A stretch of 64,000 bases of DNA. It comes from Paraburkholderia lycopersici (GTDB taxonomy: Bacteria > Pseudomonadota > Gammaproteobacteria > Burkholderiales > Burkholderiaceae). Shown in pieces: positions 27,503 to 35,722 of this stretch. The stretch is taken from positions 496,001 to 560,000 of the forward strand of contig NZ_FMYQ01000001.1 of NCBI RefSeq assembly GCF_900096975.1, given 5' to 3'. The notes beneath the pieces were generated by a model that saw only the letters and a list, made by a program, of their open reading frames with translations, had not been told where the DNA came from and made no database searches. The position numbers and the translations under genes are program-made. The first letter of the stretch is position 1, and the number at the start of each line of letters is the position of its first letter.

Positions 27503-29170
27503 ATGGACATCCTCTTCACCGTTCTCATTTTGCTGCTCGCCGTTGCCGTATCGGGCATCGTCACGCGCGTCACGCCCGTCAAGCTGCCGTTGCCGCTCGT
27601 GCAGATCGGCATCGGGGCGCTGCTGACGTTTCCGCGCGTGAATCCGCACGTCACGTTCGATCCCGGCATCTTCATGGCGCTCTTCGTTCCCCCGCTGCTG
27701 TTCGCCGACGGCTGGCGCATGCCCAAGCGCGAGTTCTTCATGCAGCGCCGCGCGATCCTCCTGCTCGCGCTCGGCCTCGTGCTGCTGACGGTCGTGGCCG
27801 TCGGCTACTTCGCGCACTGGCTCGTGCCGCAAATTTCGCTGCCCGTGGCCTTCGCGCTCGCAGCCGTGCTCTCGCCCACCGACGCCGTCGCGCTCTCGGC
27901 CATCGCCGGCAAAGACCGGATTCCCGCGCAGCTCATGCACATTCTCGAAGGCGAGGCATTGATGAACGACGCCTCGGGCCTCGTCGCGCTCAAGTTCGCC
28001 GTGGCCGCCGCTCTCACCGGCTATTTCTCGCTGCGGGCGGCGGCCGTCAGTTTCGTTTTGATCGCGGCGGGCGGTCTCGCCCTGGGCGCGGCGATCGGCT
28101 GGCTCTTCAGCTTCGTTTCCGAGCGATTTCTCAACGTGACCGAAGACGGCGACCCCGCGCCCGGCGTCGTGCTCACGCTGCTGATTCCGTTCGCGGCGTA
28201 CCTGTTCGCCGAACACCTCGAAGTGTCTGGCGTGCTCGCGGCCGTGTCGGCGGGCATGACGATGAATTACACGAGCGTCGCGCACAAGGGACCGGTGTCG
28301 GCACGCGTGCGCGCGACGAGCACGTGGTCGATGATCGAGTTCGTCTTCAACGGCATGGTGTTCACGCTGCTCGGACTGCAGTTCCCCGGCATTCTCGGCC
28401 AGGCGCTGCTCGACGCGCACCATACGAGCAACATGCAGATGCTGCGTCTGCTCGGCTATATCGCCGCGGTGCTGGCGGCGCTCTACGCGATGCGCTTCGG
28501 GTGGGTGTGGCTGCTGCGCTGGGCGGCGAGCCGCGACGCCGCGCGTCACGGCGTGGCAAACGCGGTGCCTGGCCTGCGCACGGTGGCGATCACGACGGTG
28601 GCGGGCGTGCGCGGCGCGGTGACGCTCGCGGGCGTGCTCTCGCTGCCCGTCGCGCTCGCGAACGGCAGTCCGCTGCCCGGACGCGACAGCGCCATCTTCA
28701 TCGCGACGGGCGTGATCCTCGCTTCGCTGCTGGTGGCGATCGTGGGCCTGCCGCTGTTGCTGCGCGGCGTGCGGCGCGGCGCGCAGGGACCGCACGCGGC
28801 CGAGGAGCGCGCCGCGCGCATTCAGGCGGCCCAGGCGGCGATCCGCGCGGTGGACGCGGTGCACGAAAAGGTGAGCGCGGATCTCGACGAATCGCAAGCC
28901 GCCCACGCCGCCGACACAACCGCGCGCGTGATGGACACCTACCGCCGGCGCCTCGCGTCGCTCGACGCCGACCGCGACCGCAGCGCGCACGCGCGCCGCG
29001 CGGAGGCGCTCGAGCTGGAGATGCGCCTCGCCGCGATGCGCGCCGAACGCGCGACGCTGCTCCACCTGCGCAACCATTCGCAGATCAACGACGAAACGCT
29101 GGCGAAGCTGATGCGCGAAGTCGATCTTTCGGAAACGGCGATGACGACGCGCGGACGCAATCGCGGATGA
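27503..29170 (+). CDS. CPA1-family Na+/H+ antiporter
   Basis: The 555-residue membrane protein has about twelve helices at residues 1-410, with the CPA1 signatures AVLSPTDAVALSAI and LEGEALMNDASGLVALKFAV (the ND pair that binds Na+ and H+) and VRGAVTLAGVLSLP. A cytoplasmic C-terminal tail of 140 residues is highly charged and helical, with a likely coiled coil (RRAEALELEMRLAAMRAERA). It exchanges Na+ (or K+) for H+ across the inner membrane for pH and salt control. ATG 27503 begins the first helix; longer upstream readings lack homology. The gene stands alone. Confidence 0.92.
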   Translation: MDILFTVLILLLAVAVSGIVTRVTPVKLPLPLVQIGIGALLTFPRVNPHVTFDPGIFMALFVPPLLFADGWRMPKREFFMQRRAILLLALGLVLLTVVAVGYFAHWLVPQISLPVAFALAAVLSPTDAVALSAIAGKDRIPAQLMHILEGEALMNDASGLVALKFAVAAALTGYFSLRAAAVSFVLIAAGGLALGAAIGWLFSFVSERFLNVTEDGDPAPGVVLTLLIPFAAYLFAEHLEVSGVLAAVSAGMTMNYTSVAHKGPVSARVRATSTWSMIEFVFNGMVFTLLGLQFPGILGQALLDAHHTSNMQMLRLLGYIAAVLAALYAMRFGWVWLLRWAASRDAARHGVANAVPGLRTVAITTVAGVRGAVTLAGVLSLPVALANGSPLPGRDSAIFIATGVILASLLVAIVGLPLLLRGVRRGAQGPHAAEERAARIQAAQAAIRAVDAVHEKVSADLDESQAAHAADTTARVMDTYRRRLASLDADRDRSAHARRAEALELEMRLAAMRAERATLLHLRNHSQINDETLAKLMREVDLSETAMTTRGRNRG

Positions 29171-29254
29171 GCGTGCGTTGCGCGCGCCGTGTCTGCCGAG
29201 GGAAAGCGCGGCGCCCCGCGACGCCTGATGCGGCGCCGCGCGAGCGCACGAAGC

Positions 29255-30559
29255 TTAGACCGCCGCTTCCTGCGCCGGCTTGCGACGCAGCAGGGCGTAG
29301 AGAATGATCGCGCCGAACGTGGCGGTGCCGATGCCGCCCAGCCCGAAGCCGCCGAGCTTGAGCGAGAAGTCGCCCGCGCCGAGCACGAGCGTGACCGCGG
29401 CGACGATGAGATTGCGGTTGTCCGAGAAGTCCACCTTGTTGACGACCCAGATGCGCGCGCCCGTCACGGCAATGAGGCCGAACACGACGATCGAAACGCC
29501 GCCCAGCACCGGCCCCGGAATCGTCTGGATGACGGCGCCGAACTTCGGCGAGAAGCCGAGCACGAGCGCGATGGCCGCGGCGATCACGAACACGAGCGTC
29601 GAGTAGATCTTCGTCACCGCCATCACGCCGATGTTTTCCGCGTAGGTGGTCACGCCCGTGCCGCCCGCGAAGCCCGAGACGATGGTGGCGAGGCCGTCGC
29701 CGATGAACGCGCGGCCCACGTAGCGGTCGAGGTTGTAGCCCGTCATCGCGGAAACGGCCTTGATGTGCCCGAGATTCTCGGCCACGAGAATCACGGCGAT
29801 GGGCACGAGCAGCGTCATGGCGTGCGGGTCGAACACGGGCGAGGTGAACTTCGGCATGCCGAACCAGGCGGCGTTCGCGACGATCGAGAAGTCGACCGGC
29901 TTGCCGAGGCCCATGCCGTTCGTGACGACCGCATAGATCACATAGGCGATCAAAAGGCCGACGAGAATCAGGAGGCGCTGCAGCATGCCGCGCGTGAACA
30001 CGGCCACGCCGCCCACGCAGAGCACGGTGACGATGGCCATCCACGAATCGAAGGTCGAGCCGCTCACGCCCTTCACGGCGATGGGCGCGAGATTCAGCCC
30101 GATCACGCAGACGATCGCGCCGGTCACCACGGGCGGCATGAGCGTTTCGATCCACTTGGTGCCGACGGCCGAGACGAGCACGCCGATCAACGCATAGACG
30201 ACGCCGCACGCAACGATGCCGCCGAGCGCGACCGGAATGTTGGGGTTATGTCCTTGCCCGCCATAGCCCGTCACGGCGATCACGAGGCCGATGAACGCGA
30301 AGCTCGAGCCGAGATAGCTCGGCACGCGCCCGCCCACCACCACGAAGAACAGCAGCGTGCCGACGCCCGACATGAAGATGCAGAGGTTGGGATCGAAGCC
30401 CATGAGCAGCGGCGCGAGCACGGTCGAGCCGAACATGGCGACGACGTGCTGCACGCCCATGGCGAACATCTGCGGCCAGGGCAAACGCTCGTCGGGAGCC
30501 ACGACGCTGCGGGCATCGCCCGTCTGCGCGCGCCAGCGGGGGAAAAAGGAGTCGGACAT
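29255..30559 (-). CDS. NCS2-family nucleobase permease (UraA/RutG-like)
   Basis: The 434-residue protein is a 14-helix nucleobase-cation symporter-2 transporter. GVQHVVAMFGSTVLAPLLMG opens the family core. VAENLGHIKAVSAMTGYN holds the substrate-binding Glu and TGVTTYAENIGVMAVTKIYS the second Glu motif, both as in the uracil permeases UraA and RutG. It takes up uracil or thymine with H+. ATG 30559 has GAGGA upstream. No pyrimidine catabolic (rut) genes are next to it. Xanthine/urate carriers are the nearest alternatives but differ in the second motif. Confidence 0.88.
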   Translation of the reverse strand: MSDSFFPRWRAQTGDARSVVAPDERLPWPQMFAMGVQHVVAMFGSTVLAPLLMGFDPNLCIFMSGVGTLLFFVVVGGRVPSYLGSSFAFIGLVIAVTGYGGQGHNPNIPVALGGIVACGVVYALIGVLVSAVGTKWIETLMPPVVTGAIVCVIGLNLAPIAVKGVSGSTFDSWMAIVTVLCVGGVAVFTRGMLQRLLILVGLLIAYVIYAVVTNGMGLGKPVDFSIVANAAWFGMPKFTSPVFDPHAMTLLVPIAVILVAENLGHIKAVSAMTGYNLDRYVGRAFIGDGLATIVSGFAGGTGVTTYAENIGVMAVTKIYSTLVFVIAAAIALVLGFSPKFGAVIQTIPGPVLGGVSIVVFGLIAVTGARIWVVNKVDFSDNRNLIVAAVTLVLGAGDFSLKLGGFGLGGIGTATFGAIILYALLRRKPAQEAAV

Positions 30560-30923
30560 GGGTTCCTCTTGTCGGCGTGATTTGCGGTCTGGTTTTGATT
30601 GTTGGCGCGCACGCAACGATGCAACGGCCGCCCTTGATGCAAGTCAGGCGGCAGTGTACGGAGCCGCAATCGGCGTGGCAAGCCGGATGTAGGGCGCCGG
30701 AAACAAAGGCGGCGTCATGGGGAGGATCGCGGGGAAATCGCGGGGCGATCCGCCGTGCGCCAGCCGCGGGGCCGGCTTCACGGGGCCGGCGCTTAAGTCA
30801 CTGCCGAAGGGCATTTAAGACTCTTCCTATGTCAGCCCCGATGCGCCAAACCTACACTGAGGTTTCTGCACGACTCCACGACAGCTCATGCAGAGGTTGC
30901 AAGTTGTAAACTCTCCGACTTCT
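30560..30923. other. Intergenic region, possible small RNA on the plus strand
   Basis: No gene is supported on either strand. The plus strand becomes C/U-rich just before a clear intrinsic terminator (30924-30959) although no plus-strand gene lies within 1.7 kb upstream, which suggests an independent short transcript. I could not find a convincing promoter. Confidence 0.35.
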
Positions 30924-30959
30924 CCGCTCTTGCCCCCCCGCCTGAGCGGTTTTTTTTTG
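30924..30959 (+). terminator. Orphan plus-strand intrinsic terminator
   Basis: CCGCTC pairs with GAGCGG (an inner CCGC/GCGG alternative also forms), followed directly by nine T residues. The nearest upstream plus-strand gene ends at 29170 with an opposing gene between, so it ends an unannotated transcript. Confidence 0.7.
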
Positions 30960-31212
30960 CCCGCTCGGCTTCGCCGCTCGCGGCCTCCGCCAGTTCCCCC
31001 GCGCAATCGCACCCGTCGTCCGGCCAAGCCTCGCTCGCCGGCTCTACGCGGCTTCGCTCAACTGCATCGCGTTCGCAACGCCTTCTCGTCTCTCGTAATC
31101 CGGCATGCGCGCTTCGCTGATCGCGGTGGGCCGCCATGCCGCCAGGCGGTTGCCCGCGGCGTAGCGCCCCGGCTTCGCTCGGCGCCAATCAACGCGCTCT
31201 CGCACGGTGCGC

Positions 31213-31992
31213 TCACGCACTGCATAGTCCGACGATTGCGCCCGTCTCGATCCATGCGCGCCACTGGCCGCCGAAGTCGAAAGCCGCGTCGATCTCGAAT
31301 GCCCGGGCAAGCGCCGAATCGAGCGTCGCGCCATCGCGCAGCGCAACGAAGGCCACGTGCGCGGCGCGCGCGTGCACGAGCACGGTGGGACGCCATTGCG
31401 GACGCACCACCAACGCCCATGAAGGCGCAGCGACATGCTCGGGCCACACGCCGCCCGGCTGGTGCGCACGCCAGATTCCCACCGCGTCGAAGCGAAAGGC
31501 AAGCGCAGCGCACGCCGGATGCACCACGAGACGCGATTGCGCGAGCCGCTCCGCGCCCAGCGCCTGCCACTGCCGTATGTCGAGCGGCGTGGCGTCGGCC
31601 GCGTAGCCGGCAACGTGCAACGACCATTCGAGCCGCGCGACGTCGCCGAAATATGCGTAGCGTGCGTCGGTTTCATAGCGCTCGACGAATTCGGGCAGTC
31701 GCGCGCCGAAGCGGTTCAAATCCGCATCGCGCGAAGAATGTTCGCGCGCGTAGGCAAGCGCAAGGGCGTCGAAGTACGCGTCGCCGGCGAGTGCCGCGAG
31801 CACCGGATAGGCATTGGCGAGCGCATGTCGCCGCGCCCCGCGCACGTTGCCGCGATAAAGGCCGAGGCGCTCGTGCAATAGCGCGGCATCGGCGGGCAGC
31901 ATGTGGCTCGCCAATGCGGCGTCGGCGGCCGGATCGTCGAGTGCGGCGGCGAAGGCCTGCTGGATCGCGTCCAGCGTCTCGCGCTCCTTCAT
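31213..31992 (-). CDS. bufC: BufC/HvfC-type DUF2063 protein, bufferin maturation partner
   Basis: A 259-residue protein with an N-terminal DUF2063 (HvfC/BufC) domain: [40 protein letters not shown], and FARFV-like [11 protein letters not shown]. Its partners in known systems bind the precursor peptide and present it to the DUF692 iron oxidase. Its start overlaps the stop of bufB by ATGA, so the two are translationally coupled. The C-terminal half ([21 protein letters not shown]) is the usual second domain. It is the last gene of the operon; no DoxX gene follows, unlike many bufferin loci. Confidence 0.85.
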   Translation of the reverse strand: MKERETLDAIQQAFAAALDDPAADAALASHMLPADAALLHERLGLYRGNVRGARRHALANAYPVLAALAGDAYFDALALAYAREHSSRDADLNRFGARLPEFVERYETDARYAYFGDVARLEWSLHVAGYAADATPLDIRQWQALGAERLAQSRLVVHPACAALAFRFDAVGIWRAHQPGGVWPEHVAAPSWALVVRPQWRPTVLVHARAAHVAFVALRDGATLDSALARAFEIDAAFDFGGQWRAWIETGAIVGLCSA

Positions 31993-32858
31993 GGCCGACG
32001 CCCCGCCTCACCATGTCGACCGACGCTTCTAGCGATACGCACCTCGTCGAGCAGCACGTCCAGCGCAGGCAATGCCGTGTCCCATTCGATGAGCGTCGGC
32101 GTGGCGCCGAATCGCACGAGCGCCGCCTCATACAGCGACCAGACAGCGGGCGCGACGCGCGAACCGTGATCGTCGATCACGGCGGAGGGTGTCGCGCGAT
32201 GCCCCGCGAGATGAATCTCGCCTACGATCCGCGGCGGCAGCGCAGCCATTGCCGCGAGCGCGTCCTCACCGTGATTGCACTGGTTGACGTACAGATTGTT
32301 CACGTCGAGCAGCACGCCGCAGCCCGTGCGCTGCGCGAGCGCCGCGAGGAATTCGGCTTCGCTGTACTCGTCGCCGCAAAATCTTACGTACGTCGAAACA
32401 TTTTCGATCAGTACGGTGCGCCTGAGCGCATCCTGTAGCTGCGCGACGCGCGCGCAAAGATGATCGAGCGAGCCTTGCGTGAGCGGCATCGGCAGCAGAT
32501 CGTGCAGCGCACCTCGCGCGTTCGCGCCCCAGCACAAATGCTCCGAGACGACAGCGGGCTCGATGCGCGCCACCAACCGCGCGAGCTTCGCAAGATGCGC
32601 CGTATCGAGCGGCACGGCGGAACCAGGCCCGAGTCCCACGCCGTGCAGACTCACCGGCAAATCGCGGCGCACGGTTTCGAGCACGTGCAGGTCGTAGCCG
32701 CCGTCGCCGAAATAGTTTTCGCTGTGGACCTCGACCCAGTCGACGTCGGGCGGTCCCGCCATGAAGGCCTCGTAATGCGCGTGGCGCAGGCCGATCCCCA
32801 CGCCGCGCGGCGCACTCATCTCGCGCGCCGCGAAAATCGCCTCACCTGTGGCGCTCAT
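31989..32858 (-). CDS. bufB: BufB/HvfB-type DUF692 multinuclear non-heme iron oxidase
   Basis: The 289-residue enzyme is a DUF692 TIM barrel of the MbnB/HvfB/BufB family, which uses a two- or three-iron centre to convert peptide cysteines into thiooxazole or oxazolone-type groups. Candidate metal ligands are His72 (SLHGVG), His107 (SEHLCW), Glu152 (IENVS), Asp185 (LLDVNNLY), His216 (EIHLAGH), Asp229/His231 and Glu258 (LIEWD). [12 protein letters not shown] at the start and [10 protein letters not shown] complete the family core. Start ATG overlaps the bufA1 stop and its stop overlaps the bufC start. The substrate is almost certainly the adjacent Cys-rich peptide. Confidence 0.9.
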   Translation of the reverse strand: MSATGEAIFAAREMSAPRGVGIGLRHAHYEAFMAGPPDVDWVEVHSENYFGDGGYDLHVLETVRRDLPVSLHGVGLGPGSAVPLDTAHLAKLARLVARIEPAVVSEHLCWGANARGALHDLLPMPLTQGSLDHLCARVAQLQDALRRTVLIENVSTYVRFCGDEYSEAEFLAALAQRTGCGVLLDVNNLYVNQCNHGEDALAAMAALPPRIVGEIHLAGHRATPSAVIDDHGSRVAPAVWSLYEAALVRFGATPTLIEWDTALPALDVLLDEVRIARSVGRHGEAGRRP

Positions 32859-33109
32859 TTTTCCGGCGTGCCGCCCAGCTTTTCGCACGTGCCCTTCGGC
32901 ATGGTTTTGAAGTCGCCCTTGTCGTGATCGACCTTGGCCTGGCCCGCGCAGTCGTGCACGCCGGTCTTGCTCGAGCAGTCGTTCTGGCCGGCCTTGGCTA
33001 CGCCGTAGCAATTCACGGTGTCGTCCGCATGGGCGACGCCCGCGCCGGCCGTCGTGAGACCCGCCAGCGCGGCGGCAATCAGCGCCTGACGGCCGAGTGA
33101 GTTCTTCAT
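32855..33109 (-). CDS. bufA1: BufA1-type DUF2282 bufferin precursor (Cys-rich metallophore peptide)
   Basis: An 84-residue precursor with a signal peptide ([18 protein letters not shown], cleaved about AHA-DD at 28) and a core with four Cys: Cys34 ([13 protein letters not shown]), Cys45, Cys54 ([10 protein letters not shown]) and Cys75 ([10 protein letters not shown]). This is the DUF2282 pattern of bufferins. In these ribosomally made peptides the cysteines are modified by BufBC and bind copper in the periplasm. GGAGA lies eight bases before the ATG. The gene heads the bufA1-bufB-bufC operon with overlapping stop and start codons. The modification itself is known from other species and inferred here. 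Confidence 0.88.
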   Translation of the reverse strand: MKNSLGRQALIAAALAGLTTAGAGVAHADDTVNCYGVAKAGQNDCSSKTGVHDCAGQAKVDHDKGDFKTMPKGTCEKLGGTPEK

Positions 33110-33386
33110 GGCGTGTTCTCCTTGAACATCTAAATGAGGTGTCGCAATGCGCGATTGGGATTCCGGCCGCAGCAGCGCTTGCGGCGTCGCGCGCGCTATT
33201 TTGCCTCACCACGCCAGGCATCGCCGCAGCCGGCCATCGATCAGCAGGCGAATTATTGCAATTACCGTAACGAAGTTTGATGAGATCCAGTATTTTTCTT
33301 TGGAGTACAGCGCAATAAAGTCTCGTCAACGGTTCGAACAATATGATTGTTACGAAACGACCACATAATTTTCGGAGGTTATTACC
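33110..33386. other. Divergent promoter region of bufA1 and the DUF4148 gene
   Basis: 277 bases, AT-rich from about 33240. A perfect 6-bp inverted repeat (AACAAT-ATG-ATTGTT, 33337-33351) lies 36 bases before the DUF4148 start. It is a candidate regulator site for either gene; no known copper-regulator box was recognised. Confidence 0.4.
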
Positions 33387-33695
33387 ATGAAGAATCTGAT
33401 TGCTACTGCACTCGCCGCTACCGTTCTCGCCGCTCCGGCCCTGTCGTTCGCGCAAGCCAACCAGGCGCCCGTGACGCGCGCCCAGGTTCGCGCTGAGCTC
33501 GTCCAGCTGGAGAAGGCCGGCTACCGCCCGGGCCTCTCGAGCCCGTACTACCCGCAAGATCTGCAGACAGCGCAGGCACGCGTCGCCCAGCAGAACGGCG
33601 CAGCCGAAACCACGGCCTACGGCGCATCGACGAATGGCAGCGTCCAGGCCGGCGACCGCGCGCCGAACATCAAGCCGATCTACTTCGGCCAATAA
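33387..33695 (+). CDS. DUF4148 domain exported protein
   Basis: A 102-residue protein with a classical signal peptide ([20 protein letters not shown], cleaved after FAQA) and the DUF4148 core [23 protein letters not shown]4148 proteins are small, periplasmic or secreted, and multiply represented in Burkholderiaceae; no function is established. GGAGG at 33375-33379 is a strong ribosome site, and three hairpins lie downstream. It is divergent from the bufferin operon, sharing the AT-rich upstream region, though a shared role is not shown. Confidence 0.87.
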   Translation: MKNLIATALAATVLAAPALSFAQANQAPVTRAQVRAELVQLEKAGYRPGLSSPYYPQDLQTAQARVAQQNGAAETTAYGASTNGSVQAGDRAPNIKPIYFGQ

Positions 33696-33729
33696 GCGCG
33701 GCTTGCGCGCACCGCGCGCGTTTCGCCCC

Positions 33730-33775
33730 ACGGGCCCGCTCTCCGGATCGAGAGAGAGCGGGCCCGTCGCTTTTT
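33730..33775 (+). terminator. Intrinsic terminator of the DUF4148 gene
   Basis: A perfect 14-bp stem (33730-33743 with 33754-33767) followed by CGC and five T residues, 34 bases after the DUF4148 stop. Confidence 0.85.
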
Positions 33776-33822
33776 CTGCGCCGCGCCCGCAATTCGCGCG
33801 ACGCATCCACGAAATACCTCCG

Positions 33823-33870
33823 CCGCCGGGAAGCCGGCGGTTTTGCCCGGACTGCGGTCCGGGCCTTTTT
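33823..33870 (+). terminator. Two tandem terminator-like hairpins
   Basis: The first is a 7-bp stem (33823-33829 with 33834-33840) ending in TTTT. The second is an 8-bp stem (33845-33852 with 33857-33864) ending in CTTTTT. They follow the DUF4148 terminator and face the convergent small gene, so they may be back-up stops or mark a short extra transcript. Confidence 0.6.
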
Positions 33871-33947
33871 CCACCTTCGTTTCCCTTCGTCACGCGCCGG
33901 TTTGGCCCGCATCGCCGTAAGCGGGTCGAGGCGGCGCCGCGCCGCGC

Positions 33948-34241
33948 TCAAAAGCCGTGCGTCACGAGCGAGAGCACGGAAAGATCGGGGTGGGTTCCAT
34001 CGACGATGCTGCGGCCCACATGCACGGCCTCGTCGGTGGCGTCCTGCTCGCTGCGCCAGGTTTCGTCGCCGTCCGCGTGGTAAGTGACCGCGTGGCCCGG
34101 CAGCGCGGGATTCGCACCCGGGTGGCAGACATAAGCCATGTAGGTATAGCGGTTCGCGCCCTCATCGGTTGGGGTGGCGCTGACGTGGATCTCGAAGCCT
34201 TCGTAATCGACCTGATGCATGGCAAGCGGTTGGGCGCTCAT
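33948..34241 (-). CDS. Small hypothetical protein
   Basis: A 97-residue protein I do not recognise. It reads as beta-rich (YEGFEIHVSATPTDEG, NRYTYMAYVCHPG, VTYHADGDETWRSEQDATDE), without signal peptide or membrane segment and with a single Cys. GGAGG lies five bases before ATG 34241, which supports translation. Its compact strand-helix pattern suggests a small cytoplasmic fold. It converges with the DUF4148 gene, separated by three hairpins. No operon partner. Confidence 0.72.
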   Translation of the reverse strand: MSAQPLAMHQVDYEGFEIHVSATPTDEGANRYTYMAYVCHPGANPALPGHAVTYHADGDETWRSEQDATDEAVHVGRSIVDGTHPDLSVLSLVTHGF

Positions 34242-34387
34242 GGTGGCCTCCGGGTGCCGCGGGTGTGCGGCTGCGGGCGATGCCCGACGATGGGTAGCTG
34301 CCGGGCTTTCGATATGGGAAGTTTAGGCGATGGGTTTGGCGCGGTGACCTACTATTGCGGGGTGTTCAACCTCGCCTGGAGACCGGC

Positions 34388-34834
34388 ATGGCTTCACATA
34401 TCGTCCGCCTTCATCGCGTGCTGCGCTCGCCGCCGGAGCGCATCTACCGCGCATTCCTCGACGCCGGCGCGGTCGCGAAATGGCTGCCGCCGAACGGCTT
34501 CACCTGCACGGTTCATCACCTCGATGCGAAGGTCGGCGGCCATTACCGGATGTCGTTCACCAACTTCACGACCGGGCTGGGTCATGCGTTCGGCGGCGAA
34601 TATCTCGAACTCGTTCCGAACGAACGCCTTCGTTACACGGGCGTATTCGAGGATGAGAGCCTGCCAGGCAGCATGCAAACGACAGTGGATCTGCGCTCGG
34701 TGTTCTTTGGCACGGAGATGAACGTCGTGCAGGAAGGCATACCGGAGATCATCCCGGCCGAAGCGTGCTATCTCGGCTGGCAGGAGTCGCTGGCCTTGCT
34801 CGCGAAGCTGGTCGAGGCGGAGATCGCGCAATGA
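34388..34834 (+). CDS. SRPBCC/AHSA1-family (START-like) protein
   Basis: The 148-residue protein has the AHSA1 (activator of Hsp90 homologue) version of the START-like helix-grip fold: RVLRSPPERIYRAFLDAG, AVAKWLPPNGFTCTVHHLD, KVGGHYRMSFTN and the closing helix YLGWQESLALLAKLVEAEI. These proteins bind hydrophobic ligands, and some are detoxification or polyketide-type enzymes; the ligand is unknown. TGGAGA at 34377-34382 supports ATG 34388 over the one at 34355. It is a lone cytoplasmic gene. Confidence 0.85.
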   Translation: MASHIVRLHRVLRSPPERIYRAFLDAGAVAKWLPPNGFTCTVHHLDAKVGGHYRMSFTNFTTGLGHAFGGEYLELVPNERLRYTGVFEDESLPGSMQTTVDLRSVFFGTEMNVVQEGIPEIIPAEACYLGWQESLALLAKLVEAEIAQ

Positions 34835-35171
34835 AAAAAGGGGCGCTTGTGCCCTTGGGCGGAGTCTTGTGTTCGGGGGCGCAATCGTCCTTTCGGTGAT
34901 CGAATGCGTCGGGGAGCACGGCGCGCGTTCGAAGGATATGGATCGCGTGCGAACCACCAATCGGCGCGGACATCGGCATGACCGCGAAGCCGCGATCGGT
35001 AATCCGCCCATTGCTGCATCAGCCGACGGTGGTCATCCAGAGGCCTCTGCGGTTACAGGCCTGACCCAAGCGTCCGGAACACGGTGAGCCAGCTCGGGTT
35101 CAATAAACTCCGGCGGGCCGGCTGTGCCGAAATACCCCCGGCTGTCAACGGAAACCGCGATCTCGTAGTGG
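34835..35171. other. Intergenic region before the tRNA-Ala terminator
   Basis: About 340 bases with no supported gene. Both strands have open frames of low credibility. I checked for a partial copy of the tRNA 3' end, which would mark an integration site, and saw none. Confidence 0.5.
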
Positions 35172-35210
35172 AAATAAAAAACCCCGCGAGCCTTACGGCG
35201 CGCGGGGTTT
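35172..35210 (-). terminator. Intrinsic terminator of tRNA-Ala
   Basis: The stem CCCCGCG/CGCGGGG is extended by A-T pairs and gives a T-rich tail on the minus strand. It lies 34 bases after the tRNA 3' end. Confidence 0.8.
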
Positions 35211-35243
35211 GCGGAATACTGCGGAACTTCGTGGAATATTTAA

Positions 35244-35319
<76 letters not shown>

Positions 35320-35331
35320 AACGAGCCACTG

Positions 35332-35361
35332 ATTTTACACAGCCCTATTCAGTTTTGCCAA
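35332..35361 (-). promoter_or_regulatory. Sigma-70 promoter of tRNA-Ala
   Basis: On the minus strand: TTGGCA, an 18-bp spacer, then TAAAAT, ending 12 bases before the tRNA 5' end. A near-consensus housekeeping promoter. Confidence 0.75.
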
Positions 35362-35386
35362 GTGTGAAATTTGACCCGAAGCAAAA

Positions 35387-35722
35387 TTACTTCGAAGACG
35401 CTCCAGCCAGCACCCAGGTAACCACCGTATGGATATCGGCGGCGCTCATTCCCGGGTGGGAGGGCATAGGAATCGCGCCCCATACACCAGCGCCACCGTC
35501 GCGCACTTTCTTCTCCAGCTTGGCCTGTGCCGCGGCATCGCCCTTGTATTTCGCTGCGACGTCTTTAAAGGATGGCCCAACCAACTTGCGATCCACGGCA
35601 TGGCATCCCATGCACGCATTGGCCTGAGCCACCGCCATCCCATCCGAAACGGCAGCAAAAACCGGCGAAGCGAACCCACCGACCGCCAGCCCCGCCAAGA
35701 CCCCAGCAACAAGACGCAGCAT
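35387..35722 (-). CDS. Small monohaem c-type cytochrome
   Basis: A 111-residue periplasmic cytochrome c. The signal peptide (LRLVAGVLAGLAVGGFASPV) ends at about residue 24. The haem site is CMGCH (Cys37, Cys40, His41), and Met86 in AIPMPSHP is the sixth ligand, the class I c-551/c5-like arrangement. DLVGPSFKDVAAKY-like sequence after the haem confirms the family. It carries electrons to terminal oxidases or other partners. Its ATG overlaps the preceding dolP stop by one base (TGATG), so the two are translationally coupled. Confidence 0.9.
   Translation of the reverse strand: MLRLVAGVLAGLAVGGFASPVFAAVSDGMAVAQANACMGCHAVDRKLVGPSFKDVAAKYKGDAAAQAKLEKKVRDGGAGVWGAIPMPSHPGMSAADIHTVVTWVLAGASSK

Noticed and set aside
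31044-31212. Possible DoxX (BufD) gene downstream of bufC
   Set aside because: No hydrophobic four-helix reading on the minus strand before the next features; only Arg-rich chance frames.
34394-35011. 205-codon minus-strand frame over the SRPBCC gene
   Set aside because: Antisense of a gene with clear AHSA1 motifs; the part beyond that gene has no protein-like features.
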